From: PLOWO2-12-38-17 sp963709355
Lineage (GTDB): Bacteria; Planctomycetota; Brocadiia; Brocadiales; Brocadiaceae
Assembly (NCBI GenBank): GCA_963709355.1
Contig: CAVPVY010000005.1
Coordinates: 620,001 to 684,000 of the forward strand
Length of the DNA stretch: 64,000 bases
Direction: 5' to 3'
Below are positions 36,331-44,761 of this stretch, piece after piece (position 1 is the stretch's first letter; the number at the start of each line of letters is the position of its first letter). The position numbers and the translations under genes were made by a program. The notes below the pieces were generated by a model. The model did not search any database. It was not told where the DNA came from and worked only from the letters and a program-made list of their open reading frames with translations.

Positions 36331-37626
36331 ATGGATGCTTTTGAATACAGAGGTAAGACGCTCTTTTGTGAGGATGTAAAAACAGAAGATATAATTGGTG
36401 ATGTTGGTACGCCTACCTATATTTATAGTAAGAATGCAATTCTGGCGCGATATAGTGAGTTAAAGACCGCATTTAGCGACGTAGACACACTGATATGCTT
36501 TTCAGTTAAATCTAATTCCAACCTGTCAATTTGCAGATGCCTTGCACAAGAGGGGTCTGGTTTTGATGTGGTTTCTGGTGGAGAATTATTCCGTGCCATT
36601 AGTGCGGGCGGTGGTCCGTCAAAGATTGTATTTGCAGGAGTTGGGAAAACAGACAAAGAAATAAAATATGCCCTTGAAAATAATGTTTTTATGTTCAATG
36701 TAGAATCAATATCTGAACTTGAACATATTAGTAGATTAGCCGGGGAGCTTGATAAAAGGGCGCATGTAGCCTTACGAATTAATCCCGATATAGATGCAAA
36801 AACACATATAAAGACCACGACAGGGAAAAAAGGAAATAAATTTGGTATTGATTTTAGCACAGCAGAGAAGATTATCAGAAAATCTTCAAAATATTCGAAT
36901 GTTAGTCTGTGTGGGTTACACGTGCATCTTGGTTCGCCTATTTATACAGTTGATCCTTATGTGCATGCGCTTAAGAAGGTGCTGTTGTTTGTTGAAAGAT
37001 GTAGAAGCACAGGGGTGGACATAGAATATGTAAATGTTGGGGGTGGCTATTGTATCTCTTACACCGGCGAGAAGGTGATAAGACCGGAGGCTTATGCTGT
37101 AAAGATGCTTCCGATTATAAAAGAGATGCAATGCAAGCTGATTCTTGAACCGGGACGTTATATTATGGGGAACTCCGGGATACTGGTCACAAATGTTATT
37201 TACAGAAAAGAAACTGTGCACGGGAAGAAGTTTATTATATGCGATGCGGCGATGAACGATTTGATACGCCCGGCATTATACGATGCCTTTCACAGGATAT
37301 GGCCTGTAAATACGAATATCAAATTGCCGGCGGTGGAAAATCCAAAAAAGTCAGTAATAAAAAAAGGAATGGAACTGGTAGATATTGTAGGCCCGGTTTG
37401 TGAAAGTAGCGATGTTTTCGCATTTGGAAGGGCATTGCCTAAAGTAAAAGAGGGGGACCTTCTGGCAATATTTAGTGCGGGTGCATATGGTTTTACGATG
37501 AGTTCCAGTTATAATTCCAGACCGCGTGCGTGTGAGGTATTGGTTGATGGTAAAAAGTATTGTATCATTAGAAAGCGGGAGACTTACGAAGATTTGATAA
37601 GGGGCGAAGAATTTACGAAGTGTTAA
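36331..37626 (+). CDS. lysA: Diaminopimelate decarboxylase
   Basis: 431 aa PLP enzyme that makes lysine from meso-diaminopimelate. The barrel carries the PLP lysine in ICFSVKSNSNL, GSGFDVVSGGEL, HVHLGSPI, the YVNVGGGYCI loop and EPGRYIMGNSGIL. The C-terminal domain has VGPVCESSDVF (active-site Cys of the partner subunit) and AGAYGFTMSSSYNSRPRA. AAGGGTG lies before the ATG. The next gene, siroheme synthase, starts 6 bp after its stop, so the two are probably co-transcribed. Confidence 0.97.
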   Translation: MDAFEYRGKTLFCEDVKTEDIIGDVGTPTYIYSKNAILARYSELKTAFSDVDTLICFSVKSNSNLSICRCLAQEGSGFDVVSGGELFRAISAGGGPSKIVFAGVGKTDKEIKYALENNVFMFNVESISELEHISRLAGELDKRAHVALRINPDIDAKTHIKTTTGKKGNKFGIDFSTAEKIIRKSSKYSNVSLCGLHVHLGSPIYTVDPYVHALKKVLLFVERCRSTGVDIEYVNVGGGYCISYTGEKVIRPEAYAVKMLPIIKEMQCKLILEPGRYIMGNSGILVTNVIYRKETVHGKKFIICDAAMNDLIRPALYDAFHRIWPVNTNIKLPAVENPKKSVIKKGMELVDIVGPVCESSDVFAFGRALPKVKEGDLLAIFSAGAYGFTMSSSYNSRPRACEVLVDGKKYCIIRKRETYEDLIRGEEFTKC

Positions 37627-37632
37627 TGCTTT

Positions 37633-38271
37633 ATGGCGAAATATTATCCTGTTTTTTTGAATATTGTTGGTAAAAAATGTGTGGTAATTGGCGGTGGAAA
37701 TGTTGCGTGGCGCAAAGTATGTAGCCTGAAGGAGGCTGGCGCAATGGTAACAGTTGTATCACCCGAATTTTGTTCTGAACTTGAAAAAGAAACTGGAATC
37801 GAAAAAATCAGGCAGAAATATAGAGGGGAATTACTTGGAGGTGCTGTGATTGTAGTAGCTTCTACTGATGATCAGGAAGTAAATAAAAAAGTTTATTATG
37901 ACGCCGTTAATCGGGGCATTCCGGTAAATGTAGTTGATAAACCCGAGTATTGTTCTTTTATTGTGCCTTCATCTTTTGCTCGTGGTGATTTATGTATAAG
38001 TATTTCAACTGGAGGGGCAAGTCCTGCCCTTGCCAGCAACATAAGGGCGTATCTGGAAAAACAATTTGGGGATGAGTATGAGGAATTTGTAAAACTTTTA
38101 TCTGAGATAAGGCGGAAAGTAATTTCTGAGGTAAAAGATGAATCTATCAGGCGTGCAATCTTACAACGTATTGCAGGGCTGGATTTTCTTGAGATAATAA
38201 GAAAAGACGGTATCTCTGAGGCTAAAAGAAAGATGCTGGCGCTAATTTCAGAAAAAATTTTAAATGATTAA
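37633..38271 (+). CDS. Precorrin-2 dehydrogenase / sirohydrochlorin ferrochelatase
   Basis: 212 aa, like the N-terminal part of CysG or yeast Met8. Makes sirohydrochlorin from precorrin-2 with NAD and may insert iron to give siroheme. Starts YYPVFLNIVGKKCVVIGGGN with the Rossmann loop GGGNVAWRKV, then VSPEFCSELEKE, ASTDDQEVNKKVYYDAVNRG, VNVVDKPEYCSFIVPSSFAR and ISISTGGASPALASNIRAYL. No methyltransferase domain is present. It precedes the siroheme-type sulfite reductase gene by 152 bp, which would need this cofactor. Confidence 0.93.
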   Translation: MAKYYPVFLNIVGKKCVVIGGGNVAWRKVCSLKEAGAMVTVVSPEFCSELEKETGIEKIRQKYRGELLGGAVIVVASTDDQEVNKKVYYDAVNRGIPVNVVDKPEYCSFIVPSSFARGDLCISISTGGASPALASNIRAYLEKQFGDEYEEFVKLLSEIRRKVISEVKDESIRRAILQRIAGLDFLEIIRKDGISEAKRKMLALISEKILND

Positions 38272-38423
38272 GTAAGCTTGTTGTGGAAATTTGTTTTTTC
38301 TTGCAAGATTTTTTGTGAAGTGTTAATATTTTTTATGATGGGGCTAATTCGAAGACTTTAGTTTTTATTAATAATTTAATTTATGTAAAGATGGCGACTT
38401 ACATGATAAAGTCAGGAGTATAA

Positions 38424-39314
38424 ATGAGTGAACGAACGACTACGCAGAGAATAGATATTAATGAATTAAAATCAGGTGGTTTTATAAAACAAACACAAAA
38501 GGACCTTTTTACAGTCAGGTTGAAGGTGCCTGGTGGAAGAATTACACCCGAAAAGATGCTGAAGATAGCAGAAGTTGCCAAAAAATATAGCAGGTTGGGT
38601 TACTGTCACCTTAGCTTCCGTCAATCAGTGGAAATTATTGGTGTTCATATTGACGACTTTGATAATGTGATAAAAGAATTATCAACTGTAGGCCAAAAAA
38701 TTGCATCTTGTGGTCCTAGGGTAAGGGTGCCTACTGCATGTGGAGGTTGTGAGTATAATCCAAATGGCATTATGGATACGCAGTCGAAGGCACTAGAGGT
38801 TGATGAGAAATTTTTTGGTACGCCGTGCCATCATAAGTTTAAGATTGGATTTTCTGGCTGTCCAATTGATTGTACAAGAACACGGGAAATGGACCTGGGA
38901 TTTCAGGGCGTTGTTTATCCAGAGTGGGGTAAAGATTTGTGTACTGGGTGTACCTTGTGTGCAAAGGCATGTCTTGAGGGTGCAATTGTTTCAGACAAAG
39001 AAGGCAGGCCTGTATTTGATCTGTCAAAGTGTGTGTACTGTGGTGATTGTATAAGGGCATGTCCAACGGATGCGTGGAAGGGCAAGAAGAAGGGCTGGCT
39101 TGTGCGCGTTGGCGGAAAACATGGCAGACATCCTCGTGAGGCCGATCATGTTGCAAATTTTCTACCCGATAATAAGGTAAATGACTTTATTTCTGCAACG
39201 CTGAAATGGTATAAAGAAAATGGGAAGCCCAAGGAAAGAATAGGTATTTCTGTAGACCGTGTAGGATTGGATAAATTTAAAAAAGAAGTCGTTAATCCAT
39301 TGCTGAAAGCATAA
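38424..39314 (+). CDS. Siroheme/4Fe-4S sulfite reductase, AsrC-like
   Basis: 296 aa protein of the nitrite/sulfite reductase family with a ferredoxin insert, like the anaerobic sulfite reductase subunit AsrC. The N-terminal half-domain contains LSFRQSVEIIGVHIDD and the siroheme/4Fe-4S cysteines in TACGGCEYNPNG and FSGCPIDCTR. Two 4Fe-4S motifs follow: CTGCTLCAKACLEGAI and CVYCGDCIRACPTDAW. The end YKENGKPKERIGISVDRVGL is family-like. AGGAG is 6 bases before the ATG. The neighbours (siroheme synthase, DsrE, cysteine synthase, TusA) suggest sulfite reduction to sulfide for cysteine. AsrA and AsrB partners are not adjacent. Confidence 0.88.
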   Translation: MSERTTTQRIDINELKSGGFIKQTQKDLFTVRLKVPGGRITPEKMLKIAEVAKKYSRLGYCHLSFRQSVEIIGVHIDDFDNVIKELSTVGQKIASCGPRVRVPTACGGCEYNPNGIMDTQSKALEVDEKFFGTPCHHKFKIGFSGCPIDCTRTREMDLGFQGVVYPEWGKDLCTGCTLCAKACLEGAIVSDKEGRPVFDLSKCVYCGDCIRACPTDAWKGKKKGWLVRVGGKHGRHPREADHVANFLPDNKVNDFISATLKWYKENGKPKERIGISVDRVGLDKFKKEVVNPLLKA

Positions 39315-39326
39315 CGATGATTTTCA

Positions 39327-39748
39327 ATGAAAAACAAAAAGAAATTTGTTATCTTTGCCCATAGCGGTACGTATGACAAGCTTTATCAGATTGTTACACT
39401 TGGCTATCACTGCTGCCTCAATGGGGCGAGAAACTTACATATTCCTGTTTTTTCTGGGCATTGAGGAGATTTGTTAATGAGGAATTTGATTTAAAAAGGT
39501 TGTCTTCTGAATTTGGCAGTGAAGGTGAACGCTTAGCAAAAAGAATGCAAGAAATAAATCCCATCTCACTCAAAGAAATACTTCAAGAGGTCAGGAGTAT
39601 GGGGAATTTGAAGATTTATGCATGTACAGCCGCTGTTAAGATTATGGAATTGGAAGAATCTTTAGTTAAATCAAAGGTGGATGATATACTTGGTTTGCCT
39701 GCATTATTGGAAATAGCCGAAGGAGCCGAAACGCAGCTATTTATTTAA
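39327..39748 (+). pseudogene. DsrE-family protein with two frameshifts
   Basis: Starting at ATG 39327 the frame reads KKFVIFAHSGTYDKLYQIVT, then one extra base near 39401 (cttggctatc) shifts it to ITAASMGRETYIFLFF, and a second extra base near 39454 shifts it to WALRRFVNEEFDLKRL, which continues to the natural end IYACTAAVKIMELEESLVKS and LFI. Together they give a complete DsrE/DsrF-like sulfurtransferase subunit of about 139 aa. The conserved ACTAAVKI cysteine is retained. Either the gene has decayed or two indel errors are present; its place in the sulfur cluster would suit a working gene. Confidence 0.82.
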
Positions 39749-39763
39749 TAGAAAGTAATTGGT

Positions 39764-40714
39764 GTGACTAGCACAACAGCAAAAAAAATTAAGTATGTAC
39801 CAAAGCAAATCCCAAATAGTTCAATTTTGGACAGGATAGGAAACACCCCCTTATTAAGAATTTCAAAAATAGCAAAAGAATTGAAAGACAGAGATGTGGA
39901 AATTTATGCCAAGGCGGAGTGGCTTAACCCCGGAGGTTCTGTTAAAGACCGCCCGGCTTTGCGTATTATAGAGGAGGCTGAGAAATCAGGTAACCTAACC
40001 TCCGATAAGATTATTATAGATTCAACATCAGGAAACACCGGTATTGCATATGCTCTAATAGGCGCTTCAAAGGGATACAAAGTAACCTTGGTAATGCCGT
40101 TAAATGTAAGCGAGGAGAGAAAGAGGATTGTGCGCGCTTTTGGTGCTGATATTGTATTTACTGACCCCCTGCTCGGTTCGGATGGAGCAATGGTTGAGGC
40201 AAAAAAGATTGTTCAAAATGAACTCTCTAAATATTTTTATGCCGACCAGTACAATAATCCTGCAAATTGGAAGGCACACTATGAAACAACGGGCGTGGAG
40301 ATATGGAAGCAAACAGCCGGCAGAATAACTCACTTTGTGGCTTGTCTGGGTACAAGCGGTACCCTTATGGGTACAGGGCGGCGACTAAAGGAATACAATT
40401 CCGATATCAATGTGATATCAGTCGAACCGACTACAGACATTCATGGGTTAGAAGGTATGAAACATATGACAACTTCGATTGTTCCCGGAATATACGATGA
40501 GCTTTTTCCTGACAGAAAGGTATTTATTGAAACGGAAGATGCTTATTCGATTGTCAAAAGGCTTGCCTATGAAGAAGGTGTTTTTGTTGGATATTCTTCC
40601 GGCGCAGCCCTTTCAGCATCATTAAAAATAGCAAATGAAATAGAGCATGGTTTGATTGTTACCATTTTTCCTGATAGAGGAGATCGCTATCTTACTACCA
40701 GTTTCTGGGCGTAA
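39764..40714 (+). CDS. Cysteine synthase family PLP enzyme (CysK/CysM)
   Basis: 316 aa, GTG start 15 bp after the DsrE remnant. Beta-replacement enzyme that joins sulfide or a protein-bound thiocarboxylate to O-acetyl- or O-phosphoserine. Visible: SILDRIGNTPLLRI, PLP lysine in LNPGGSVKDRPALRI, phosphate loop DSTSGNTGIAYAL, GTSGTLMGTGRRLKE and GYSSGAALSA. The region HGLEGMKHMTTSIVPGIYDE resembles CysM-type proteins. With the JAMM protease just downstream (35-bp gap) it recalls the mycobacterial CysM-CysO-Mec route, but no CysO-like carrier is present. Confidence 0.93.
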   Translation: MTSTTAKKIKYVPKQIPNSSILDRIGNTPLLRISKIAKELKDRDVEIYAKAEWLNPGGSVKDRPALRIIEEAEKSGNLTSDKIIIDSTSGNTGIAYALIGASKGYKVTLVMPLNVSEERKRIVRAFGADIVFTDPLLGSDGAMVEAKKIVQNELSKYFYADQYNNPANWKAHYETTGVEIWKQTAGRITHFVACLGTSGTLMGTGRRLKEYNSDINVISVEPTTDIHGLEGMKHMTTSIVPGIYDELFPDRKVFIETEDAYSIVKRLAYEEGVFVGYSSGAALSASLKIANEIEHGLIVTIFPDRGDRYLTTSFWA

Positions 40715-40748
40715 TAATATCTTTGAAGATGTTGGGGGAGATAATTAT

Positions 40749-41168
40749 TTGTTGTATATCAATAGTGTAAGGCTTCGTGAAATTAAGGATCTGGTTAAGA
40801 AGAATTACCCATATGAATGTTGCGGTCTTTTAATTGGTACAAACTTATCCGAGAAGAAGATAATAGAAATTAGACCTGTTGAAAACAAGAATAAGGAAAG
40901 AACTCACGACAGATATGAAATAGACGGTAAGGATTTTGTTAAAATAGACAAGGAATCAAATAAAAAGGGTTTTAGTATTATAGGTATATTTCATTCTCAT
41001 CCAGACCATCCTCCGCTTCCATCAGCTTATGATACAGAACATGCCTGGGCTGGATATTCTTATATGATTGCCGCAATCGAGAATGGAGAAAAGATTGATA
41101 TCAGGTCGTGGGTTTTTAACGAAGAAAGAAAGCAATTTGAAGAAGAAGAGATAGGCTGTAAAGACTAA
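40749..41168 (+). CDS. JAMM/MPN+ metalloprotease (Mec-like)
   Basis: 139 aa from the TTG at 40749, which has GGGGGAG 8 bases upstream; a longer frame from 40656 would overlap the cysteine synthase by 59 bp. The complete JAMM zinc site is present: Glu23 (YPYECCGLLIG), His82 and His84 (GIFHSHPDHPP), Ser92 and Asp95 (SAYD). Bacterial members cut isopeptide-like or cysteine adducts from ubiquitin-like sulfur carriers, for example Mec releasing cysteine from CysO. Placed between cysteine synthase and TusA, a similar role in releasing cysteine is likely. Confidence 0.92.
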   Translation: MLYINSVRLREIKDLVKKNYPYECCGLLIGTNLSEKKIIEIRPVENKNKERTHDRYEIDGKDFVKIDKESNKKGFSIIGIFHSHPDHPPLPSAYDTEHAWAGYSYMIAAIENGEKIDIRSWVFNEERKQFEEEEIGCKD

Positions 41169-41199
41169 AGAAAATATGTGTGGAGTATAAGAGTATAAA

Positions 41200-41442
41200 A
41201 TGGCAGACAAAGAAACAGTTCCCGATGAAAAAATTGACTTAAGAGGTGTCCTGTGCCCAATTAATTTTGTAAAAACAAAATTAAAATTGGAAATGATGGA
41301 TTCCGGACAGGTTTTAGAAGTTATACTTGATGATGGTGAGCCTATAAGGAGCGTTCCCAGAAGCATAAAAGAAGAAGGTCACAGGGTTGTTAAAGTGGAG
41401 AATATAGACGGGGCATATCATCTATTAATAAAGAAAGCGTAA
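41200..41442 (+). CDS. TusA/SirA-family sulfur carrier
   Basis: 80 aa. The family signature IDLRGVLCPINFVKTKL carries the active Cys19; the usual CPxP motif reads CPIN, so the second proline is replaced. The remaining fold VLEVILDDGEPIRSVPRSIK and GHRVV is standard. TusA proteins pass persulfide sulfur between enzymes. Last gene of the sulfur cluster, 31 bp after the JAMM protease; it could serve as the carrier that the cluster otherwise lacks. Confidence 0.93.
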   Translation: MADKETVPDEKIDLRGVLCPINFVKTKLKLEMMDSGQVLEVILDDGEPIRSVPRSIKEEGHRVVKVENIDGAYHLLIKKA

Positions 41443-41470
41443 AAATATATTATTTCCTGGTAAAATATGC

Positions 41471-41497
41471 TTGACTTTTTTTATTGGGAAATATAGC
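41471..41497 (+). promoter_or_regulatory. Possible promoter of the respiratory complex operon
   Basis: TTGACT at 41471-41476 and TATAGC at 41492-41497 with a spacer of 15 bases, shorter than ideal. It lies about 60 bp before the Rieske gene in the gap after tusA, the expected place. Confidence 0.35.
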
Positions 41498-41559
41498 ATT
41501 CAGGGAATAGTAAAAAATATTTTGTATTAAATAAAAATGTGTAATTGGAGGTACGAGTT

Positions 41560-42078
41560 ATGGAGACAAAGGGAAAAGATAAGTCTCTTACGTCAGAAAC
41601 TGGAGGCGGAATTTGGTTTAGTTTTTCACGTCGAAATTTTTTAACCCTGGCAGGATGGGGTCTGTTTTTTGCGACAATGGGCGCTTATTTAGCGGAGCTT
41701 TTCGGTTATAAAGGGTTTTTCTATCCAAAAGTACTTTTTGAACCCTCACCAAAATTCACAGTTGGAGAACCTAATAGCTTTCCTGAAAATTCTGTTACAA
41801 CCCTAAAATCAAGAAAGATATTCATTGTGCGCGATGGTAATAGCATCAAGGCTATTTCAGTGGTATGTCAGCATCTTGGATGCGCTGTAGAATTTTCAAA
41901 AGAAAAAAATATATTTGAATGTCCATGTCATGGTAGCAAATATTACAGAAATGGTGTAAACTTTGCCGGTCCTGCCCCAAGGCCATTGGATCACTTTGAG
42001 ATAGCTATAGACGATAATGGTAAATTAGTTGTAGATACAAGCAAAGTTGTGCCTCTTGAAAGCCAGCTAATTGTATAA
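41560..42078 (+). CDS. Rieske iron-sulfur protein of a bc-type complex
   Basis: 172 aa from ATG 41560, which has GGAGG 8 bases upstream (an in-frame TTG at 41545 lies on that site). A twin-arginine-like anchor SRRNFLTLAGWGLFFATMG (about residues 23-41) holds it in the membrane. The 2Fe-2S site is Cys103-x-His105 (CQHLGC) and Cys121-x2-His124 (CPCHGSKY), with Cys108 and Cys123 placed for the disulfide. Electron carrier from quinol to cytochrome c. First gene of the six-gene complex; in anammox cells it would act on the anammoxosome membrane (inference). Confidence 0.96.
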   Translation: METKGKDKSLTSETGGGIWFSFSRRNFLTLAGWGLFFATMGAYLAELFGYKGFFYPKVLFEPSPKFTVGEPNSFPENSVTTLKSRKIFIVRDGNSIKAISVVCQHLGCAVEFSKEKNIFECPCHGSKYYRNGVNFAGPAPRPLDHFEIAIDDNGKLVVDTSKVVPLESQLIV

Positions 42079-42112
42079 TTCATGTGATTTTTAAATAGAA
42101 AGTCAATGTACT

Positions 42113-43879
42113 ATGAAAGAAGCAACTATATCTGAATCAAAAAAAGGAATAAGGGCGCTTCTGGATTTAGACTGGTTACAACAAAATATTCGTTGTCAAC
42201 ACCGGTGTCCCGCCCATATGGATGTGCCTGGCTATATACGTTTAATTAGTCAGGGTAAATACGTTGAGTCATACAAATTAATGAAGGAAACCAATCCTTT
42301 CCCTGCTGTTTGTGGATATGTTTGTCCTCACCCCTGTGAAACGAAATGTAAACGAGGAGACTTTGACAGGCCTGTAGCTATTGATGCCTTAAAAAGATTT
42401 GTTACGGACTATGTTTATAAAAATAAAATAAAGATTACACCGCCAAAGGTTGAGTTAAGAGGTGAAAAGGTTGCAATAATAGGCGCTGGTCCAGCGGGAC
42501 TAACTGCTGCAAATGATCTTGCAGCGATGGGCTATAAGGTTACTGTTTTTGAAAAGGAATCACAGGTAGGCGGCATGATGATGTGGGCAATCCCATCCTA
42601 TAGATTACCACGCGAACAAATAATGTTTGATGTTGGCCATATACTTGCACGTGGTGTTGAAATAAAAATAAATACTCCCATTGGTGGACCTGGCAAGACA
42701 ACATCAGATTTATATGCAAAGGGATATAAAGCTATATTTGTTGCTGTAGGAGCTCAGAAAGGAAAGAGGCTGGAAATACCTGGAGAAGAGGGAACAGAAG
42801 GTGTTATGGATTGCCTGGAATTCTTAAAGAATGTAAATGCCGGTGACACTAGAAGCCCAGGTAAAAAAGTAGCTGTAATTGGTGGTGGTAATTCAGCCAT
42901 AGATAGTGCAAGAACAGCTATGCGCTTGAGTCCTGAAGTATATATTGTTTACAGAAGAACAAGAGAAGAAATGCCTGCCCTGTCGTGGGAAGTAGAAGAG
43001 GCTGAACATGAAGGCGTAAAGTTTCACTTTCTTGCTGCACCAATTAAAATATTGACCGAAGATGGGAAAGTAAAGGCTCTGGAATGTATTAAGATGAAGT
43101 TGGGTAAGCCTGACGAAACTGGGCGGAGAAGACCTGAACCAATTCATAATTCCGAATTTACAATTGAAACCGATTGTATTATAAGTGCTATTAGCCAGGA
43201 ACCAGATTTAAAATTCCTCGGTGACAATCATGGTGTAAATGTTACCAAATGGGGCACAGTTGCAGTTGATGATAATCTTATGACTAGCAAAAAAGGTATT
43301 TTTGCCGGTGGCGATGTAACTTTAGGTCCAAGTACAATAATTGAATGTATTGCACAGGGGCATTTGGCTGCAAGGTCTATTGATAGGTACATCAGAGGAG
43401 TTGATATGAATGAGCCAAAAAAGAAGGCATGGGTAACGCTTCTGGATGGCGAGTTCATACTAAGAGAAGAAAATTATGATGCAACGCCACGGCAACAGAT
43501 GGGTATGTTACCTGTAACTGACAGACAAGGAACATTCAATTTAGTTGAGCTTGGCTTAACAGAATCACAGGCGCAGGAAGAAGCAGAACGATGCCTAAAA
43601 TGTGATCTTAGTATTAGTGTTGAAACAAATGAATGTGTTCTGTGCGGTAGGTGTAGTATGGTATGTCCGGTTGGAGCATTGAGACAAGTAGATTTATATG
43701 ATGAGAAGAAAGAGTACAGGCCATATATTAGTGAAGACGGTATTGTTATAAAATATACAGATAAATGTATTCGCTGTGGAAATTGTAAAGATTGTCCTGT
43801 AAGTGTAATATCCTTAAAGCGTGTGCTTTGGAAGCCAAACGAAGAGATTAATAAAGTGGTAGTGGCAGTGGAGGAATAG
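42113..43879 (+). CDS. FAD/NAD(P)-binding iron-sulfur oxidoreductase of the bc complex
   Basis: 588 aa, related to glutamate synthase small subunit/NfnB. N-terminal Fe-S domain (CQHRCPAHMDVPGYI; CGYVCPHPCETKCKRG), FAD loop VAIIGAGPAGLTAANDLAAM (about residue 118 on), NAD(P) loop VAVIGGGNSAIDSARTAMRL, and GGDVTLGPSTIIECIAQGH. The C-terminus adds two 4Fe-4S motifs, CVLCGRCSMVCPVGAL and CIRCGNCKDCPVSVI; in the second the last spacing is one residue short. Its position between Rieske and cytochrome b suggests that it links NAD(P)H to the quinone-cytochrome b system, as proposed for the Kuenenia complex. Not a glutamate synthase: no large subunit nearby. Confidence 0.9.
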   Translation: MKEATISESKKGIRALLDLDWLQQNIRCQHRCPAHMDVPGYIRLISQGKYVESYKLMKETNPFPAVCGYVCPHPCETKCKRGDFDRPVAIDALKRFVTDYVYKNKIKITPPKVELRGEKVAIIGAGPAGLTAANDLAAMGYKVTVFEKESQVGGMMMWAIPSYRLPREQIMFDVGHILARGVEIKINTPIGGPGKTTSDLYAKGYKAIFVAVGAQKGKRLEIPGEEGTEGVMDCLEFLKNVNAGDTRSPGKKVAVIGGGNSAIDSARTAMRLSPEVYIVYRRTREEMPALSWEVEEAEHEGVKFHFLAAPIKILTEDGKVKALECIKMKLGKPDETGRRRPEPIHNSEFTIETDCIISAISQEPDLKFLGDNHGVNVTKWGTVAVDDNLMTSKKGIFAGGDVTLGPSTIIECIAQGHLAARSIDRYIRGVDMNEPKKKAWVTLLDGEFILREENYDATPRQQMGMLPVTDRQGTFNLVELGLTESQAQEEAERCLKCDLSISVETNECVLCGRCSMVCPVGALRQVDLYDEKKEYRPYISEDGIVIKYTDKCIRCGNCKDCPVSVISLKRVLWKPNEEINKVVVAVEE

Positions 43880-43948
43880 GAGGAGGGAAGTTACTAAAAT
43901 GAGGAGGAGGATTTGGGAAAAAAGTAATATGCGGAAGGGGATGTTCAA

Positions 43949-44719
43949 ATGAAGATATTTCCGAATTTAATAAAGAAAATAACCGAAAGCGAAATCTGGA
44001 AATCTGTATTTCGCCATGGATACGCAGATACACCAAGGAACAGAGTTCTTCAAATTATAAGTAACGTATGGCTGCACTTACACCCTGCAAAGGTGAGGGA
44101 ACACGGTACAAAAATACGTTTTACATGGTGTATGGGTGGGATTACCTTTTTTATCTTTTTATTTGAAACAATAACAGGAATTCTTTTGATGTTTTATTAT
44201 GTGCCCGATGTAAATAGGGCATATGCGGATATGGTTGATTTGATGTATGTGGTACCGTTTGGCAGGCTTTTGAGGAATTCACATCGCTGGGGTGCCCATG
44301 CAATGGTAATTACTGTGAGTGTACACATGCTACGTGTATTTTTAACAGGTTCGTATAAACCACCACGGCAATTTAATTGGGTTATTGGTGTAGTTTTGTT
44401 AGTTCTTACACTCTTGTTAAGTTTTACCGGATATTTGTTGCCTTGGGACCAGTTGGGATATTGGGCTATTACAGTTGGCACAAACATGGCTCGTGCAACG
44501 CCATTACTGGGCCATGAAGGACCTTTTGCTTATATTTTAGGTATGAAACCAGATAACGATATCCGATTCGCTTTGTTGGGTGGTACTCTGATTGAGGCGC
44601 CAGCTTTGTTGAGGGCGTATGTATGGCATTGCATAGCGATACCAGTAATAGCTTCTGCATTGATGATGGCTCATTTTTGGCGTATACGTAAAGATGGTGG
44701 TATTTCAGGTCCTTTATAA
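43949..44719 (+). CDS. Cytochrome b, N-terminal (b6-like) subunit
   Basis: 256 aa with four hydrophobic helices. The heme b ligands are the paired histidines in HRWGAHAMVITVSVHMLRVF (helix B) and WHCIAIPVIASALMMAHFWR (helix D). GLLPWDQ-type text appears as GYLLPWDQLGYWAITVGTNM, part of the quinol site. A charged N-terminus of about 50 residues precedes the first helix. The second half of cytochrome b is the next gene, a split as in b6f complexes. Confidence 0.95.
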   Translation: MKIFPNLIKKITESEIWKSVFRHGYADTPRNRVLQIISNVWLHLHPAKVREHGTKIRFTWCMGGITFFIFLFETITGILLMFYYVPDVNRAYADMVDLMYVVPFGRLLRNSHRWGAHAMVITVSVHMLRVFLTGSYKPPRQFNWVIGVVLLVLTLLLSFTGYLLPWDQLGYWAITVGTNMARATPLLGHEGPFAYILGMKPDNDIRFALLGGTLIEAPALLRAYVWHCIAIPVIASALMMAHFWRIRKDGGISGPL

Positions 44720-44761
44720 GGAATTTGAATTTTATAAGCAAGATTTCATAGGAGTGGTTCC

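Noticed and set aside
40656..40748. Longer start of the JAMM protease
   Set aside because: It would overlap cysteine synthase by 59 bp and has no ribosome site, whereas TTG 40749 has GGGGGAG.
42113..43879. Glutamate synthase small subunit
   Set aside because: Similar in fold, but the gene lies inside the Rieske/cytochrome b set, has extra C-terminal ferredoxin motifs and no large subunit is present.
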